The position numbers were made by a program, and so were the translations under genes. Of a stretch of DNA of 64,000 nt, positions 34,690 to 44,854 are shown one piece after another. The notes below the pieces were generated by a model, which saw nothing but the letters and a program-made list of their open reading frames with translations, searched no databases and was not told the origin of the DNA. The DNA comes from Ascarosepion bandense (Eukaryota; Mollusca; Cephalopoda; Sepiida; Sepiidae): positions 1,807,001 to 1,871,000 of the forward strand of contig JBBBDQ010000445.1 in the NCBI GenBank assembly GCA_037127315.1, given 5' to 3'. Within the stretch, counting starts at the first letter, position 1. Each line of letters begins with the position of its first letter.

Positions 34690-34960
34690 ACCGATGTATT
34701 CAACGTGATATGCCATAAGTTAAGCAATGTGAGCCTGGCCAGTACCTAGATGGGTGACCGCTTGGGAATACCAGGCGCTGTAAGCCTTCAGTGACGGATG
34801 TGCATTGTGGTGCAGTGGATGTCGGCTTGGAAACAGAAATTGGTGAGCCGAGTTCGAATTCCAGTTGAATACCCTGCATTCACTTAAGCACTGGTACCCT
34901 TGGGAAAGGTATTAATCTGTCACTTCCCTCCAGTTATGGGTTAAATAACAGGATGGGGCC
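34690..34960 (+). mobile_element. SINE-S variant: 5S rRNA part joined to SINE-A head
   Basis: AAGTTAAGCAATGTGAGCCT, GGCCAGTACCTAGATGGG, TGACCGCTTGGGAATACCAG, GCGCTGTAAGCC is 5S rRNA from the internal control region to the 3' end. After GGATGTGCATTGTGGTGCAGTGG comes a SINE-A-type head and body to about 34960. Confidence 0.7.
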
Positions 34961-35009
34961 CGGAGGCAACCCATCTAGTGTTGGTGTCACAATAAAAACA
35001 CCCTTGGTA

Positions 35010-35160
35010 GCCCTGGCGAAGCATCACGTATTCAGCTATTTGACAAGATTATGAATTTCGCTATAAACTGCATCAGGGTTACAAATGCACAGGGAATACT
35101 GGAGGGGTGTAGTGTGTTCTATCTTGGTCAACGTAGAGGGGTGTAGTGAGTTCTATCTCG
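35010..35160 (-). repeat. Family D fragment
   Basis: ATTTGACAAGATTATGAATT, TATAAACTGCATCAGGGTT and GGAGGGGTGTAGTGTGTTCT match, reversed, 20510-20600. Confidence 0.55.
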
Positions 35161-35164
35161 ACCA

Positions 35165-35290
35165 AGGCCACAGGATGATGACTACTTTATCTTAAGTGTA
35201 TTTGCATGTCTGTGAATGTAATGAATTCAACTGAAATTCAAACTTTCTATTTCTGAGCAGGTGTCCACTGCAACACAATGAATATCCTGC
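35165..35290 (-). mobile_element. SINE-A head fragment
   Basis: Diverged TTCAACTGAAATTCAAACTT and CACTGCAACACAATG. Confidence 0.5.
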
Positions 35291-35836
35291 ACTACAGTCT
35301 GAAAGCCGACTTTTCAGTGACTCTTTTTATGTGGCTTGTATGCAAACTGTGATTTTTAAATGTTACTTAGTTCCTCTGTCCGTTACACCACTAAAGAAAG
35401 AAAACGCACTTACTCTCTACACGAGCTTTTCCTTCCCCTCTATCCTTTTATAGATGCTACTCTCCTCAGCCTTTCTCTCACCTTTGCCAAAAAGAAGGGT
35501 AGTAAAGAGTGAGAGAGTAGGAGGGGAGAGCCTATAGCATTACCGTAGCAGTAACAGCTTAAGCTGGTGGTTGCATAGCAGTAATTGTGCATGCATATGA
35601 GTGTGTACTGTGCAGTATAGTAAAAATAGGTAGGTTTGTTGTCGTATCCAGCGACCTGATAACAAAATTTCTGGCCTCTACACCCTTGGCCATTACTCAG
35701 TTGGTCTTTTCTGTTTACAATGGACACAGCAGCCATGATTTTTCAGTGATAAAAAAAAAAACATTTTCTCTTTCAAAATCTCTCACAAAATAATGTACAG
35801 TATTTTGGTTACGGTCTGTGCATACTCCACTTAATA

Positions 35837-36140
35837 TAATATAAGATTACAGTAAACTAACTTCTTTGGACATTACTTTTATAGATATTTTAATAAAATT
35901 ACACTCTGTGTTATCGTTATTTTATTATCCAATACCTTTATGTTTGAAGACATTACTATCATTTGTAGTATGACAAAGTAAAATTTTTCCAGGAAATTAT
36001 CTGTCCGTGGAAATTCCACGAGTTCTGCTAGTAATATAAGATTACAGTAAAGTAGCTTCTATGGACATTACTTTTATAGATATTTTAATAAAATTACACT
36101 CTGTGTTATCGTTATTTTATTACCCAATATCTTTCTGCTG
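35837..36140. repeat. 195-bp direct duplication
   Basis: TAATATAAGATTACAGTAAA starts at 35837 and 36032; about 100 bp is shared with few differences. Confidence 0.8.
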
Positions 36141-36151
36141 GTTTAAATTAA

Positions 36152-36348
36152 CCCTCTAGGGCCATTCGTATCATATTTGATACAGTATTTCCCTATAAGG
36201 AAACATTTGGTATTCATTGACTGAGCAGTCAGTACTGCTTTCATTTGAAATTTATAAAATATTTCTCTTAAAAAATTTTTCAGGAAAATATTTCTTTCAA
36301 GGCTTGTTTTCATACTGTATCATATTTGATACGAATGGCTCTAGAGGG
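36152..36348. mobile_element. piggyBac-type MITE
   Basis: Bounded by TTAA at 36148-36151 and 36349-36352. Ends CCCTCTAGGGCCATTCGTAT and its complement form ~36-bp terminal inverted repeats, extended by ATATTTGATACAGTA. A TTAA target with CCCT ends is the piggyBac pattern. 197 bp with no ORF. Confidence 0.8.
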
Positions 36349-36351
36349 TTA

Positions 36352-36549
36352 AGGCTTCTACTGGGCATAAAGTGGGGGATCAGTTCTATATTGTTATGAA
36401 GTAATAAACAGATCCCCCACTAATATGATACGAATGGCTCTAGAGGGTTAAGGCTTCTACTGGGCATAAAGTGGGGGATCAGTTCTATATTGTTATGAAG
36501 TAATAAACAGATCCCCCACTAATATGATACGAATGGCCCAAGAGGGTTA
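36352..36549. repeat. 99-bp tandem pair joining MITE end and GTGGGGGATC palindrome
   Basis: AGGCTTCTACTGGGCATAAA begins at 36352 and 36451. Each unit contains the composite-SINE linker with its palindrome plus the last ~30 bp of the piggyBac-type end (GATACGAATGGCTCTAGAGG). Confidence 0.8.
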
Positions 36550-36565
36550 AAAGTAGAAATGGAAG

Positions 36566-37083
36566 AAAATAAGATGCATTTTGGTCATTTGATGCTCTTT
36601 TATTTCTGGAAAGTAAAAATTGTTGTACAAACAGTAAAAACAATAGATTCTGTTTATTGAGATGGTGCCATAGCAAGAGAGAAGTGTTTGTAAATGGCTC
36701 AATATGTTCAAAAGTGGAGATTTTGATCTGGAAGACGAAGAACATTTAGGCAAAACTGCAGTCATCGATGCTGACCAAATTGAAATGCCGATTAAAAATA
36801 ATCCAGAGTAGATAACATAGGATACTTTGGGAAATACTTCATACATTTCATACAAGTGTTGTTAAGCATTTGAAAATGCTTGGCATTGAGAACTGCGACA
36901 ATATCTGGCTGCCTCAAGATCTAATGAAAAAATTAAATGGACTGCAATTCCATTTGCAATTTTTAGCTCAAAATGCAATAAAAACAACGTGTTTAATGAA
37001 AGAATGATTGTGGGTGATGAAAAATAAATTGTTTTCAACAATGTGGCACAAAAATTGTCCTGGTGAAAATGTAAGAAACCAGT
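36566..37083 (+). mobile_element. Decayed mariner transposase fragment
   Basis: In shifting frames: H-F-G-H-L-M-L-F-Y-F, F-D-L-E-D-E-E-H-L-G-K, H-T-S-V-V-K-H-L-K-M-L-G and M-I-V-G-D-E-K. These correspond to the N-terminal HTH region and the first catalytic Asp (…GDE-K…) of mariner transposases. It is truncated by SINE-A at 37085. Confidence 0.7.
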
Positions 37084-37084
37084 A

Positions 37085-37675
37085 TTCAGTCAGTCAATTA
37101 AGTGCCATACATGATACACACTTGGGTGATCATGTCCCGTTTGAGACATGACTGACTGGGCAGAGGATTTTCTCGCAGTAGGTTGCCATTACTTTCTGTG
37201 GTAGGTTGGTCCTGTTATTTGACTCATAGTTAGAGGGGGAAGAGATGTATTATATTATGTAGTAATTAGTAGGGGATCAGTTTATTACTTCATAACAATA
37301 TAAAACTGATCACCCACTTTATGCTCAGTAAAAGCCTTAATCATGTTTTCAACTATTATATTCAGTCAGTCAGTTAAGTGCCACACGTGATACACACTTT
37401 GGGTGATTATGTCCCTTTTGAGACATGACTGACTGGGCAGAAGATTTTCTCGCAGTAGGTTGCCATTACTTTCTGCAGTAGATTGGTTGCCGACCAAGGC
37501 TATAGAACCCAATCTATCCTGTTATTTAACCCATAACTGGAGGGAAGAGGCAGATTAATACCTTTCCCAAGGGTATTTGCGCATAAGTGAATGCAAGGGA
37601 TTCAACTGGAATTCGAACATGGCTCCCCAATTTCTCGTTCCGAGCCAATATCCACTGCACCACAACACACATCAA
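37085..37675 (-). mobile_element. Composite SINE-A, locus 4
   Basis: Minus-strand order: full SINE-A (37675-37360), linker with palindrome (37268-37317), head-less SINE-A (37250-37085). Confidence 0.75.
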
Positions 37676-37859
37676 CACTCATTAGCAAATGTATGAAACT
37701 CAACTCGGATATGAATTTGGCTTTCCAAGTTCTCATTCCAAGCTGCAATCCATTGCACCATCTGCACACCAATAATTGATGGGAAATATCAGGAATTGAC
37801 AAATCAGAATAGAGTTGTTTTCCATCCGAATAACGGCAGATGTTTGAGCATCAGGCACA

Positions 37860-38440
37860 AATTGGTACTGCAGGGATGAGGTGTTCCATTACACTCAGTA
37901 CCTCTGTAGCTATAAGGTATGTCAGCCATGCCTGGTACAAGGCCATTCCAAACATAGCTGACAATCCTCACATTTAAAGATATCATCAGGTTGTTAGAAA
38001 ATAAGTGGAATTTTGTTTGCTGAACATTAACATAAATGTGTAAGAAGAAGATTGTTCGATGAGAAACAAGTAATGAGTTAAGGGTATCAAGAGTTGTAGA
38101 AATGTTCGTAGTAGTAATTTGTTGGAAAGAGTTTCTGCGTACATACGTATGTATGTATTAGCGTTTGTTTAGTAGGAATGTCTTTGGATGAAGAAGTAAA
38201 AGGAATCAGCACACGCAAAAGAAGGAGAAAGAGGACGAATATGTGACGTGACCTTATGACCGGGTCATAGTTGAAGTTTCTCCTGTTACATTTTAGTTGT
38301 GTCTTCTTGCTGCTCCGATCTGACTGACTGACTGACGCTGATTGAAGTCGTTTATATAGTCCTTTAGATTTTTCGCACTGGATCGCGAAGTCTTTTATGG
38401 TCTTGCAAATTGCTTTCATTGGTCAGAGAATCAATTTAAC
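37860..38440 (+). repeat. Family D, diverged
   Basis: CAGCCATGCCTGGTACAAGG, TATCAAGAGTTGTAG and ACGTATGTATGTATTAGC match 57780-58070 in the same orientation. The remainder is diverged; GACTGACTGACTGACG at 38320. Confidence 0.45.
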
Positions 38441-38983
38441 ATCTACTTGCGAAATCCAGTTTCGACTTTTTCCTTGCAGCAAAACCTTACATCATTGTGA
38501 ATTTTTGTAAAAGTGAAAAAGAAGGTTGATTTTAATTCTTAATTTCGTATCCGCCACACCTCCACTAATCTTTGATACTTAAGGTTCAAAACTAATTTTT
38601 AAAAAGGAAAAAGCATTCTTGAATTTTTCTTTTTAGCTTTAACTGAAAGTTAAATGATTAAATTTACTATTTCTAGGAAGCATATATATATATATATACA
38701 TATATGGTATATTTCAAGTAGAAATTACATTGACTGAAACAAATTTTTTGGTTATTTTCAATTGAAATCAGCCACTTTCACACATTTGTAAACAAAAGTT
38801 AAATCTTTGTTTTAAAGATCTTCCAAAAATAAAATATACTTTTCTAAAACTTTTTTTTTGAAGAATATTAGCCGATTTAAAGTATGATTAACCTGATCAT
38901 TTACCCAATTTAAGCAAATCAATATCACGCACTTTGAGTATATCCATAAAAAGTAATGATTTTACTGCATAGAAGAAAATACA

Positions 38984-39016
<33 letters not shown>

Positions 39017-39192
39017 GAAAAAATCTTTTCTTTTTTTGTGTGTACCTCCACAAATAATCAAAGACAGTTTGAAGGTCCAAATATATATTGGTAGAGAAGG
39101 TCATTTAAAATCTTGACCTCCACATGAACATGAATACCAACAAAAAGATTTGAAGGCAATCATTAATTCCTCTCAGTTTATGAGAAAGCACT

Positions 39193-39226
<34 letters not shown>

Positions 39227-39633
39227 CGAACAAACTGATAGATAGGTAGATATGAACAGATGGAGACAGATAGCTATGAACAAAATTAGATATATATATA
39301 TATATAGAGAGAGAGATAAATATAAACAGAAATTAGATAGGCTGATATGAAGAGAATTAGAAAAATAGATTTCTTGATATGCATATAACCTTGAAAAAAG
39401 AGACTCCAAAATAAAGGTTCATCAAAAAATATTTTGTTCCTGAAAATCTTTTCCTCAAAAAATTAAACTCCAACTGAGAAAATTTTTGTTCTTTCAGCAT
39501 CTAATGTGCGGCCCAATCAAAACAGATGCGACTGTTAACAAAAAAGAAAGAAAAATTCACAACAAACAATAAAACACATGAAAGGAAATCACTATGTTAA
39601 TTGGAAGAATAACGTCTTGTGTAAATTCTGGCT
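38441..39633. other. AT-rich downstream flank of EFHB
   Basis: Contains a family F repeat (38620-38800), (TA)n at 38981-39016, (GATA)n at 39194-39226 and 3' UTR-side sequence of EFHB. No clear poly(A) signal. Confidence 0.45.
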
Positions 39634-39798
39634 TTAAGGAAGACATTCTGGTTGCTGTGCTGGCAGACAGTTGAGAAAATGGCGGAAGGATTCAATACTG
39701 ACTTCTCCATTTGAGTCTTGCTGAGCCAATTGATTGTAAAAAGTTTCAAGAGCTTCATGATCATAATTATATCCAATATTCATGAAAATTTCCTTGAT
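39634..39798 (-). CDS. EFHB: EFHB terminal coding exon with EF-hand-like C-terminus and stop
   Basis: 165 nt: acceptor TTTTCTTATTTTAG, then 54 codons and TAA at 39636-39634. The peptide starts I-K-E-I-F-M-N-I-G-Y and includes Q-Q-D-S-N-G-E-V-S-I-E-S-F-R-H-F-L, an EF-hand-like helix-loop-helix with Asp at position 3, Gly at 6 and Val at 8 but no acidic residue at 12. The final residues are C-L-P. No canonical AATAAA is visible on the minus strand in the roughly 250 bp after the stop, so the poly(A) site is not placed. Confidence 0.78.
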   Translation of the reverse strand: MKEIFMNIGYNYDHEALETFYNQLAQQDSNGEVSIESFRHFLNCLPAQQPECLP

Positions 39799-40274
39799 CT
39801 AAAATAAGAAAAGAAAAAATAATTATTAATATTTAAATGTTACACTTTCTTTCAAAAAGAAAGCCCCCCCCCACATATCCCTTTTTCCAAATTGTTGTTT
39901 TTATATCTATTCTGTTTGCTCTTCTTTCGTTTTCTTTCATAAATATTTACCTATTATTTAAGCATAAATTGAAAGCTATTTATAAAAACAGTTTCAAATT
40001 TTGCATAAAGCTTTGTAACATTCTTTTGTTTTATTGTTTACAATCTAATTAAATACAGCAGCTCAAAGAAAACGTGATCAAATTGTTGCATTAAAAATGG
40101 CTCGTATGAAGAATTGCGAACTGATATAACAGTTGAATGTTTATGTAAAATCTATTTTTAATCTATCAGAAAGTTTAGAGGGGGCAAACAACCTCAGTGA
40201 ATCTAATTTCAGGAAGAATACATTAAGTTTGAATCAAGAAAGCCATTGATCCATCAAGAAGAGAATGAAGAGAA

Positions 40275-41245
40275 ATCCTTGAAGAGTTTGAGTTTTGTTT
40301 AACGGCATATCAACCTCTGTAGATTATTTAATGCTAAAAAGGAGGGTTTTAGATTTTTTTTTTTAAATGTTCAGTTATAGTGAGAAGGTTAATTTAGTCA
40401 GATTTTGATGAAAAGGTTGAGATTTTTTTTTAGAAAACTCTAGATGTCTTTTGGTTTAGTATTTTGAAAAGCAGTTTGTAGATTGGTTTTCATTGATGTA
40501 TTTTTGTAAAAAAAAAAAGGTTTTGTCGAGAGTCAGATGCATTGCTCGTATATTTTTTTTTCAAAAAATTGCTGGTAATATTTTTTCTTCAACTTTCTTT
40601 CAAAATGTACTGTTGGTAATATTTTTTTCAAAAACGTATTGCTGAAATTTTTACTATTAAAGTATTATTAAAGCTGGAGTTCAAAACTATTAAAGCTGGA
40701 GTTCAAAACAAATTGTGAGCTAAAATCCCCCAAATTTCTGCATTTCTGATTTCGCCTCTTAATATAAAGTGGCCTCTTGATGTAACTGTAAAAACGGTTC
40801 GCCTCTTAATGTAAAGTGGCTCTGTCTGCCGCCAATTGGAAGCTTTTTCAAGAACTTGTACCGGGCCCAAACGTTATAAATTCTTCCAGTGTCTGAAAGC
40901 ACTTATTGAGTGTGGACCAGAGACTGATCATCTCAGGGTCAGGTCGGCGTGGTGAAGGGGTATGATGTTGAAAGAATCAAAAGCCCTAGTGATCCACGCA
41001 AAGACGTCACCCTCTAGCGCCAATACTACGGTGCGTATGTTTGAATATACTTACATAGTGTTTTGACTCCAGTCTGGGGGTTGGGGGGGGAGTAACTATT
41101 TGCCCTAACTGGGACCCTAACAGATGCTACCACCCTGGATCAAGGTGGACCTGGAAACAGCAGCAATTAAGAGGTATTTCGACACTCCCCAAAACCACCC
41201 AATCAGAAGCATTGTTGCCAGACATAGTTTATTGTCAAACCCAGG
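40275..41245 (-). mobile_element. Retroposon B pieces
   Basis: 40275-40660 carries the tail and the diverged TTTTGTCG...-type units; 41040-41245 carries the 5' part (TTTTGACTCCAGTCTGGGGG, ACCAGATGCTACCACCC-like). Between them (40680-41040) is other sequence with a small CTATTAAAGCTGGAGTTCAA duplication. Confidence 0.55.
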
Positions 41246-41639
41246 TTAAGAAGCATGAGAAAGATGGTAGAAGAGGTGGATGTTTTGGATAAGTCACTAA
41301 GGAGGTTTGTAGAAGAGGATTTAGAGCAAAAAACATAAAAATATTCAACAATAATAGCCGCTCTCAAATGCCCCCCCCCCACACACACACACAAAAACAA
41401 ATCAGAAGAGAGAAGGAAACTTGTTCAGAGATTCAGCATGAGACAAAGTTTTCATCTTGTTGGACAAAAAGTTTTTTCACTGTAGAGGTAGCGGTCAGTT
41501 ACCAAAACAATAAGGTTTATGCCACTTCTTTAGGAAACATTTCTGAAGGTATCAAAACATATTTCGAGCAACAGAAACCATCTGGTGTCATGGCTGGGGT
41601 TGTTGTTGCTTCTGGTGGTTAAAAATAACCTTTAGCATT

Positions 41640-41850
41640 TGTTGACCTGCACAACTATCCTTGGGAAAGGCATGAAGCCTTCTCTTCTCCTCCTCCCAGC
41701 TATGGGTTAAATAGCAGGGCTGCTTGAGTTCTACAGACTTGGTTGGTAACTGTTCTAGAGGTGATGATAAAATCACCCATCTCCCAGCAAGCCTGAGCCA
41801 CCCGTGGGAGAGCATCAACCCATGAAAATGCACAGTGACTGCAATTTTTC
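41640..41850 (+). mobile_element. SINE-A-related diverged copy
   Basis: CCTTGGGAAAGGCATGAAGC, CAGCTATGGGTTAAATAGCAG and GAGTTCTACAGACTTGG follow SINE-A, then the 3' half differs (GATAAAATCACCCATCTCCC). Confidence 0.5.
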
Positions 41851-42054
41851 AGTCATGTGAGTTGCACGTTTTGCCGCAGGGGGAGAAAGTGTTTATTTTT
41901 TACAAGCCGAAATAACCCTGAGGATGACATATTTATAGAAGAAGGTGGTGATATGTTAAAATTCTTAAAAGTTCAAAGGTGAAAGTTCGTATACAGACAA
42001 AAAGTGTTCTAGCATGTGTACATATATAAATATGTACGTAAAAAGGCATTGTGA

Positions 42055-42342
42055 TCTTGGAATTATTTCGAACTTTAGTTCTCATCTTGGTTGATATTGG
42101 TGTTATAATAGACATAACGTTTCGACCAAGTACCCTCTGGTCATCATCAGGTGTCCATAGATTGGTTGATGTGGAATATCTTGTTGATTATTACGAAATA
42201 TCCTGTGAAATCATTTATTGTTCAATAATTATAATTACCTGATGATGACCAGAGGGTACATGGTCAAAATGTTGTGTCCATTATAACACCTATATCAACC
42301 AAGACGAGAACAAAAGTTCAAAATAATTCCAAGATTACTGAA
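42055..42342. repeat. Foldback with hammerhead-like cores in both arms
   Basis: ~100-bp arms (GATCTTGGAATTATTTCGAA... and complement) around an ~80-bp spacer. Reading inward to outward, each arm carries CTGATGATGACCAGAGGG, TACTTGGTCGAAACGTTATG (minus, 42150-42105) or its variant with GGTCAAAATGTTGTG (plus, 42239-42280). Confidence 0.65.
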
Positions 42343-42419
42343 AATTACTCATCTCAAAAATAAATAAAGGTATTGTAGTCATCCATGTAAACTGTTGTTA
42401 TAGTAACCACTCTAAATCT

Positions 42420-43290
42420 GGACTGATTGATTTATTTGGGGTTTTTTTTTACAGCATATCGACCACTTGCAGGTTATTTAAAGCCAGAAAATATTTTTAG
42501 ATTGTAAAAATTTGTGGCAACAATGATTTATTGATACAAGTTCTGCTAAATAAACCATAGCTGAGGAGAGAAGCAATGGATTCATATCTTTCTCAAGGGT
42601 ATTGAAATCTAAACTTATTTATAAATGGAACTTTGTCTCTGTGTGTGTCTCTGTGTGTCCGTTACCTATAGACTCCGAAACGGCTGAACTGATTTTCTTG
42701 AAAATTCACACAGTTGTACTATAAGCATCTGCGAGTATTCTTAGCTAGGTTTTGTGTCAAGGTACCCCCAATAAATATCAAAAATCGATAATCAAAAAAA
42801 TTAGGTTATAGAAGGAGTGGTCCAATTTTAATCAAATTTGATACACTCATAGACAAAGACATAAGAAACGATATTCAGAAGTTTCAAGGTTGCAGTTCTT
42901 ACAATAGTGCAGAAAATCAATAATATATATATAAAGGAAGATGTTTGTGTGTGTGTGTCTGTTTATCTGTCTGTATGTCCTTCATACAAATCCACAATTT
43001 TTATCCAAATTCTCACCAAACATCACACAAATATTCTTTAGGCTGAGTCTGAGCTCCAGGACCATGGACTAGTTTTAAAGCTTTCAATACACCCGAGCAA
43101 TGCCGGGCTATACTGCTAGTTTAAACATAAGTGAATATAACGAACCCAACTGGAATTGGATCTCAGCTCCCAAATTTCAAATTAAAAGCCATTATTCATT
43201 ACACCACCGGCACATCCAAGCTTACAGCACCTGGTATCCCTCAATGGTCACCCATCTGGGTACAGACCAAGCTTGTATAAAAGAAGGATT
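42420..43290 (-). mobile_element. SINE-S interrupted by a Helitron
   Basis: 43290-43120 (minus): 5S part GTACCCAGATGGGTGACC, GATACCAGGTGCTGTAAGC, then GGATGTGCCGGTGGTGTAAT. 42607-42420 (minus): AATACCCTTGAGAAAG..., TTTCTGGCTTTAAATAACC and a short A tract. The Helitron sits at the point where uninterrupted copies read GCAAATACCC. Confidence 0.75.
42608..43119 (+). mobile_element. Non-autonomous Helitron nested in SINE-S
   Basis: TCTAAACTTATTTATAAATG start and TATACTGCTAG end, inserted between A42607 and T43120. The middle is shortened relative to 14708-15472. Confidence 0.85.
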
Positions 43291-43294
43291 GGTG

Positions 43295-43299
<5 letters not shown>

Positions 43300-43335
<36 letters not shown>
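43300..43335. repeat. (TA)n microsatellite
   Basis: About 17 units. Confidence 0.9.
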
Positions 43336-43338
<3 letters not shown>

Positions 43339-43467
43339 TATTTGTTTGAACATTATTTTTTATCAGTACTTACATTTAAGTAGATATTCTGTTTATAATC
43401 GAACAGTATATATATTTATGCCTACTGGCCTGATTATTTACGATAAATTTTTGTTACAAAAATATGT

Positions 43468-43561
43468 GTCATTCAGCAGGATTCGAACCTGCGACCCCTA
43501 TCCACATAAGGGAAGCCACCAATTGATCTGGCACATCTTAGACCTCTTGACCATGAATGAC
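43468..43561 (-). tRNA. tRNA-Ser/Leu-like sequence, probably a pseudogene
   Basis: 94 nt. Acceptor arms GTCATTC / GAATGAC pair perfectly. D region TGGTCAAGAGGTCTAAGATG, long variable arm with CCCT...AGGGG, T arm GCAGGTTCGAATCCTGC intact. The anticodon stem is weak (two G-T pairs) and the loop GATCAAT lacks U33, so the formal anticodon TCA is not trustworthy. There is one extra base before the 3' acceptor strand. No terminator-like T run is close by. Confidence 0.45.
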
Positions 43562-43569
43562 CATAAGTC

Positions 43570-44140
43570 TAAACAAAGTCAAATCAAGCCTATATAACAC
43601 AATTTTAAAATTTGAACAAAAAGGGGGAAGAAGTAGGAGATTGAGGTGATTAATGGACGTGTTGAAAATTTTATAGACAGATTTGACATTAGATGATAAG
43701 GTATGGTCCTTTACAGATTTATGGTCAGTCCTTTGGGTTTAACTAAAGGAAAAAATAAGGAAATGTATATGTGGTGGGGAGGGGTAGGAGTGGGTGCAAT
43801 AAAGTGGGAGTAGGAATTGCTATTTGGTAAACATATCTGTATTAGTGAATTATACAACTACAAATATTTTCGTATTTAAACTTAGTTTTTATAATTAATC
43901 TATTTTTTTATATTTGACCTTAATTTAAAATTTAGGAAACCTCTTTTTATATAAAACTTTAATTAGATCAGAGTTTGTAGTTTGAAATAAAGGTAAAATT
44001 TGAAGTAAGAATGTTGTTAATACTATAAAGGTTTATCGTTTCTAGGGATCCTAACTTTCGCTTTTATAGTTTTCGCCTGATTGTAAGGTTATTTCTTTAA
44101 TGTGTTTACAATTTACTGTGGTTTCATGCCTGTCCTAATA
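43570..44140. other. AT-rich spacer
   Basis: No gene or repeat recognised; a G-rich patch near 43775. Confidence 0.35.
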
Positions 44141-44144
44141 TTTT

Positions 44145-44775
44145 TACACACTACTGGTTGTGTGCAAAAGTCTTAGGACAGGGGTGATTTTAAACTTTAT
44201 TTTGATGCCTCATAAAATATAAAATAGTTCTTGTCCTAATACTATTGTAATAATATGTTGCTATTCATGTATTAATGATTTCCATTTTTTCTTGAAGACA
44301 AAGGAAACATGGTTCCTTTACGGATTTAGATGTTCTGGTCTGTTTGAGGATTTTCCATTTAACTTTAGGTGTTTTATTTTGCGTTTTTAACTTCCAAAAA
44401 TATTTAGAAAGTGATGTCATATTTTGTTTGTCCTTGTTATTGAAAGATGAGAGGTGATTGTAAAAGCACTTTTTAAAAATGTTCATTATGTTTCCAGTAT
44501 AAATTTTAGCATCTTTAGAATTCTCCATGGATATAGAGTACTGTGCAAAAGTATTAGGACAAGAACTATTTCATCTTTTATGAGGCATCAAAATAATTGC
44601 GACAATTTACCAATCGCACCTTGTATATATCCAGTACTGTGCAAAAGTGTTAGGACAAGAACTATTTTATCTTTTATGAGGCATCAAAATAAATTTTAAA
44701 ATCACCCCTGTCCTAAAACTTTTGCACACTACCGGTAGTGTGCAAAAGTATTAGGACAGGAGTGATTTTCCTAAA
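44145..44775. mobile_element. Cluster of Tc1-like terminal repeats around a Penelope fragment
   Basis: GTGTGCAAAAGT(C/A)TTAGGAC-type ends occur at 44158, 44545 and 44636 (plus), 44700-44728 (minus) and 44735 (plus). At 44705-44770 two ends meet head to head. Associated internal motifs are TTTATGAGGCATCAAAATAA and AATCACCCCTGTCC. Confidence 0.6.
44265..44528 (-). mobile_element. Penelope-like GIY-YIG endonuclease fragment
   Basis: 87 codons open on the minus strand: I-Y-T-G-N-I, F-K-K-C-F-Y-N-H-L-S-S-F, L-S-K-Y-F-W-K-L-K, V-K-W-K-I-L and C-L-C-L-Q-E-K. The pattern Y-x-G...F-K-x-R...H...S-F...L-S-x-x-x-W-x-L-K is that of GIY-YIG domains in Penelope-like elements. The catalytic Arg is replaced by Cys. 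Confidence 0.55.
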
Positions 44776-44854
44776 AACCTCACTGAAATTCAAATACAGG
44801 GTGAAAAGCCAAACCTTTGTAAGAATTATTTAACTAAAAAGGAAGAGGAAGGAT

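Noticed and set aside
34700..34790. A functional 5S rRNA gene
   Set aside because: Only the 3' part is present, it is mutated, and it runs straight into a tRNA-type SINE.
43468..43561. tRNA-Sec because the formal anticodon is TCA
   Set aside because: The D arm and overall layout are of Ser/Leu type, the loop lacks U33, and the anticodon stem is weak.
43100..43597. 165-codon plus ORF
   Set aside because: It spans a SINE-S, a (TA)n tract and the tRNA-like sequence; no protein similarity.
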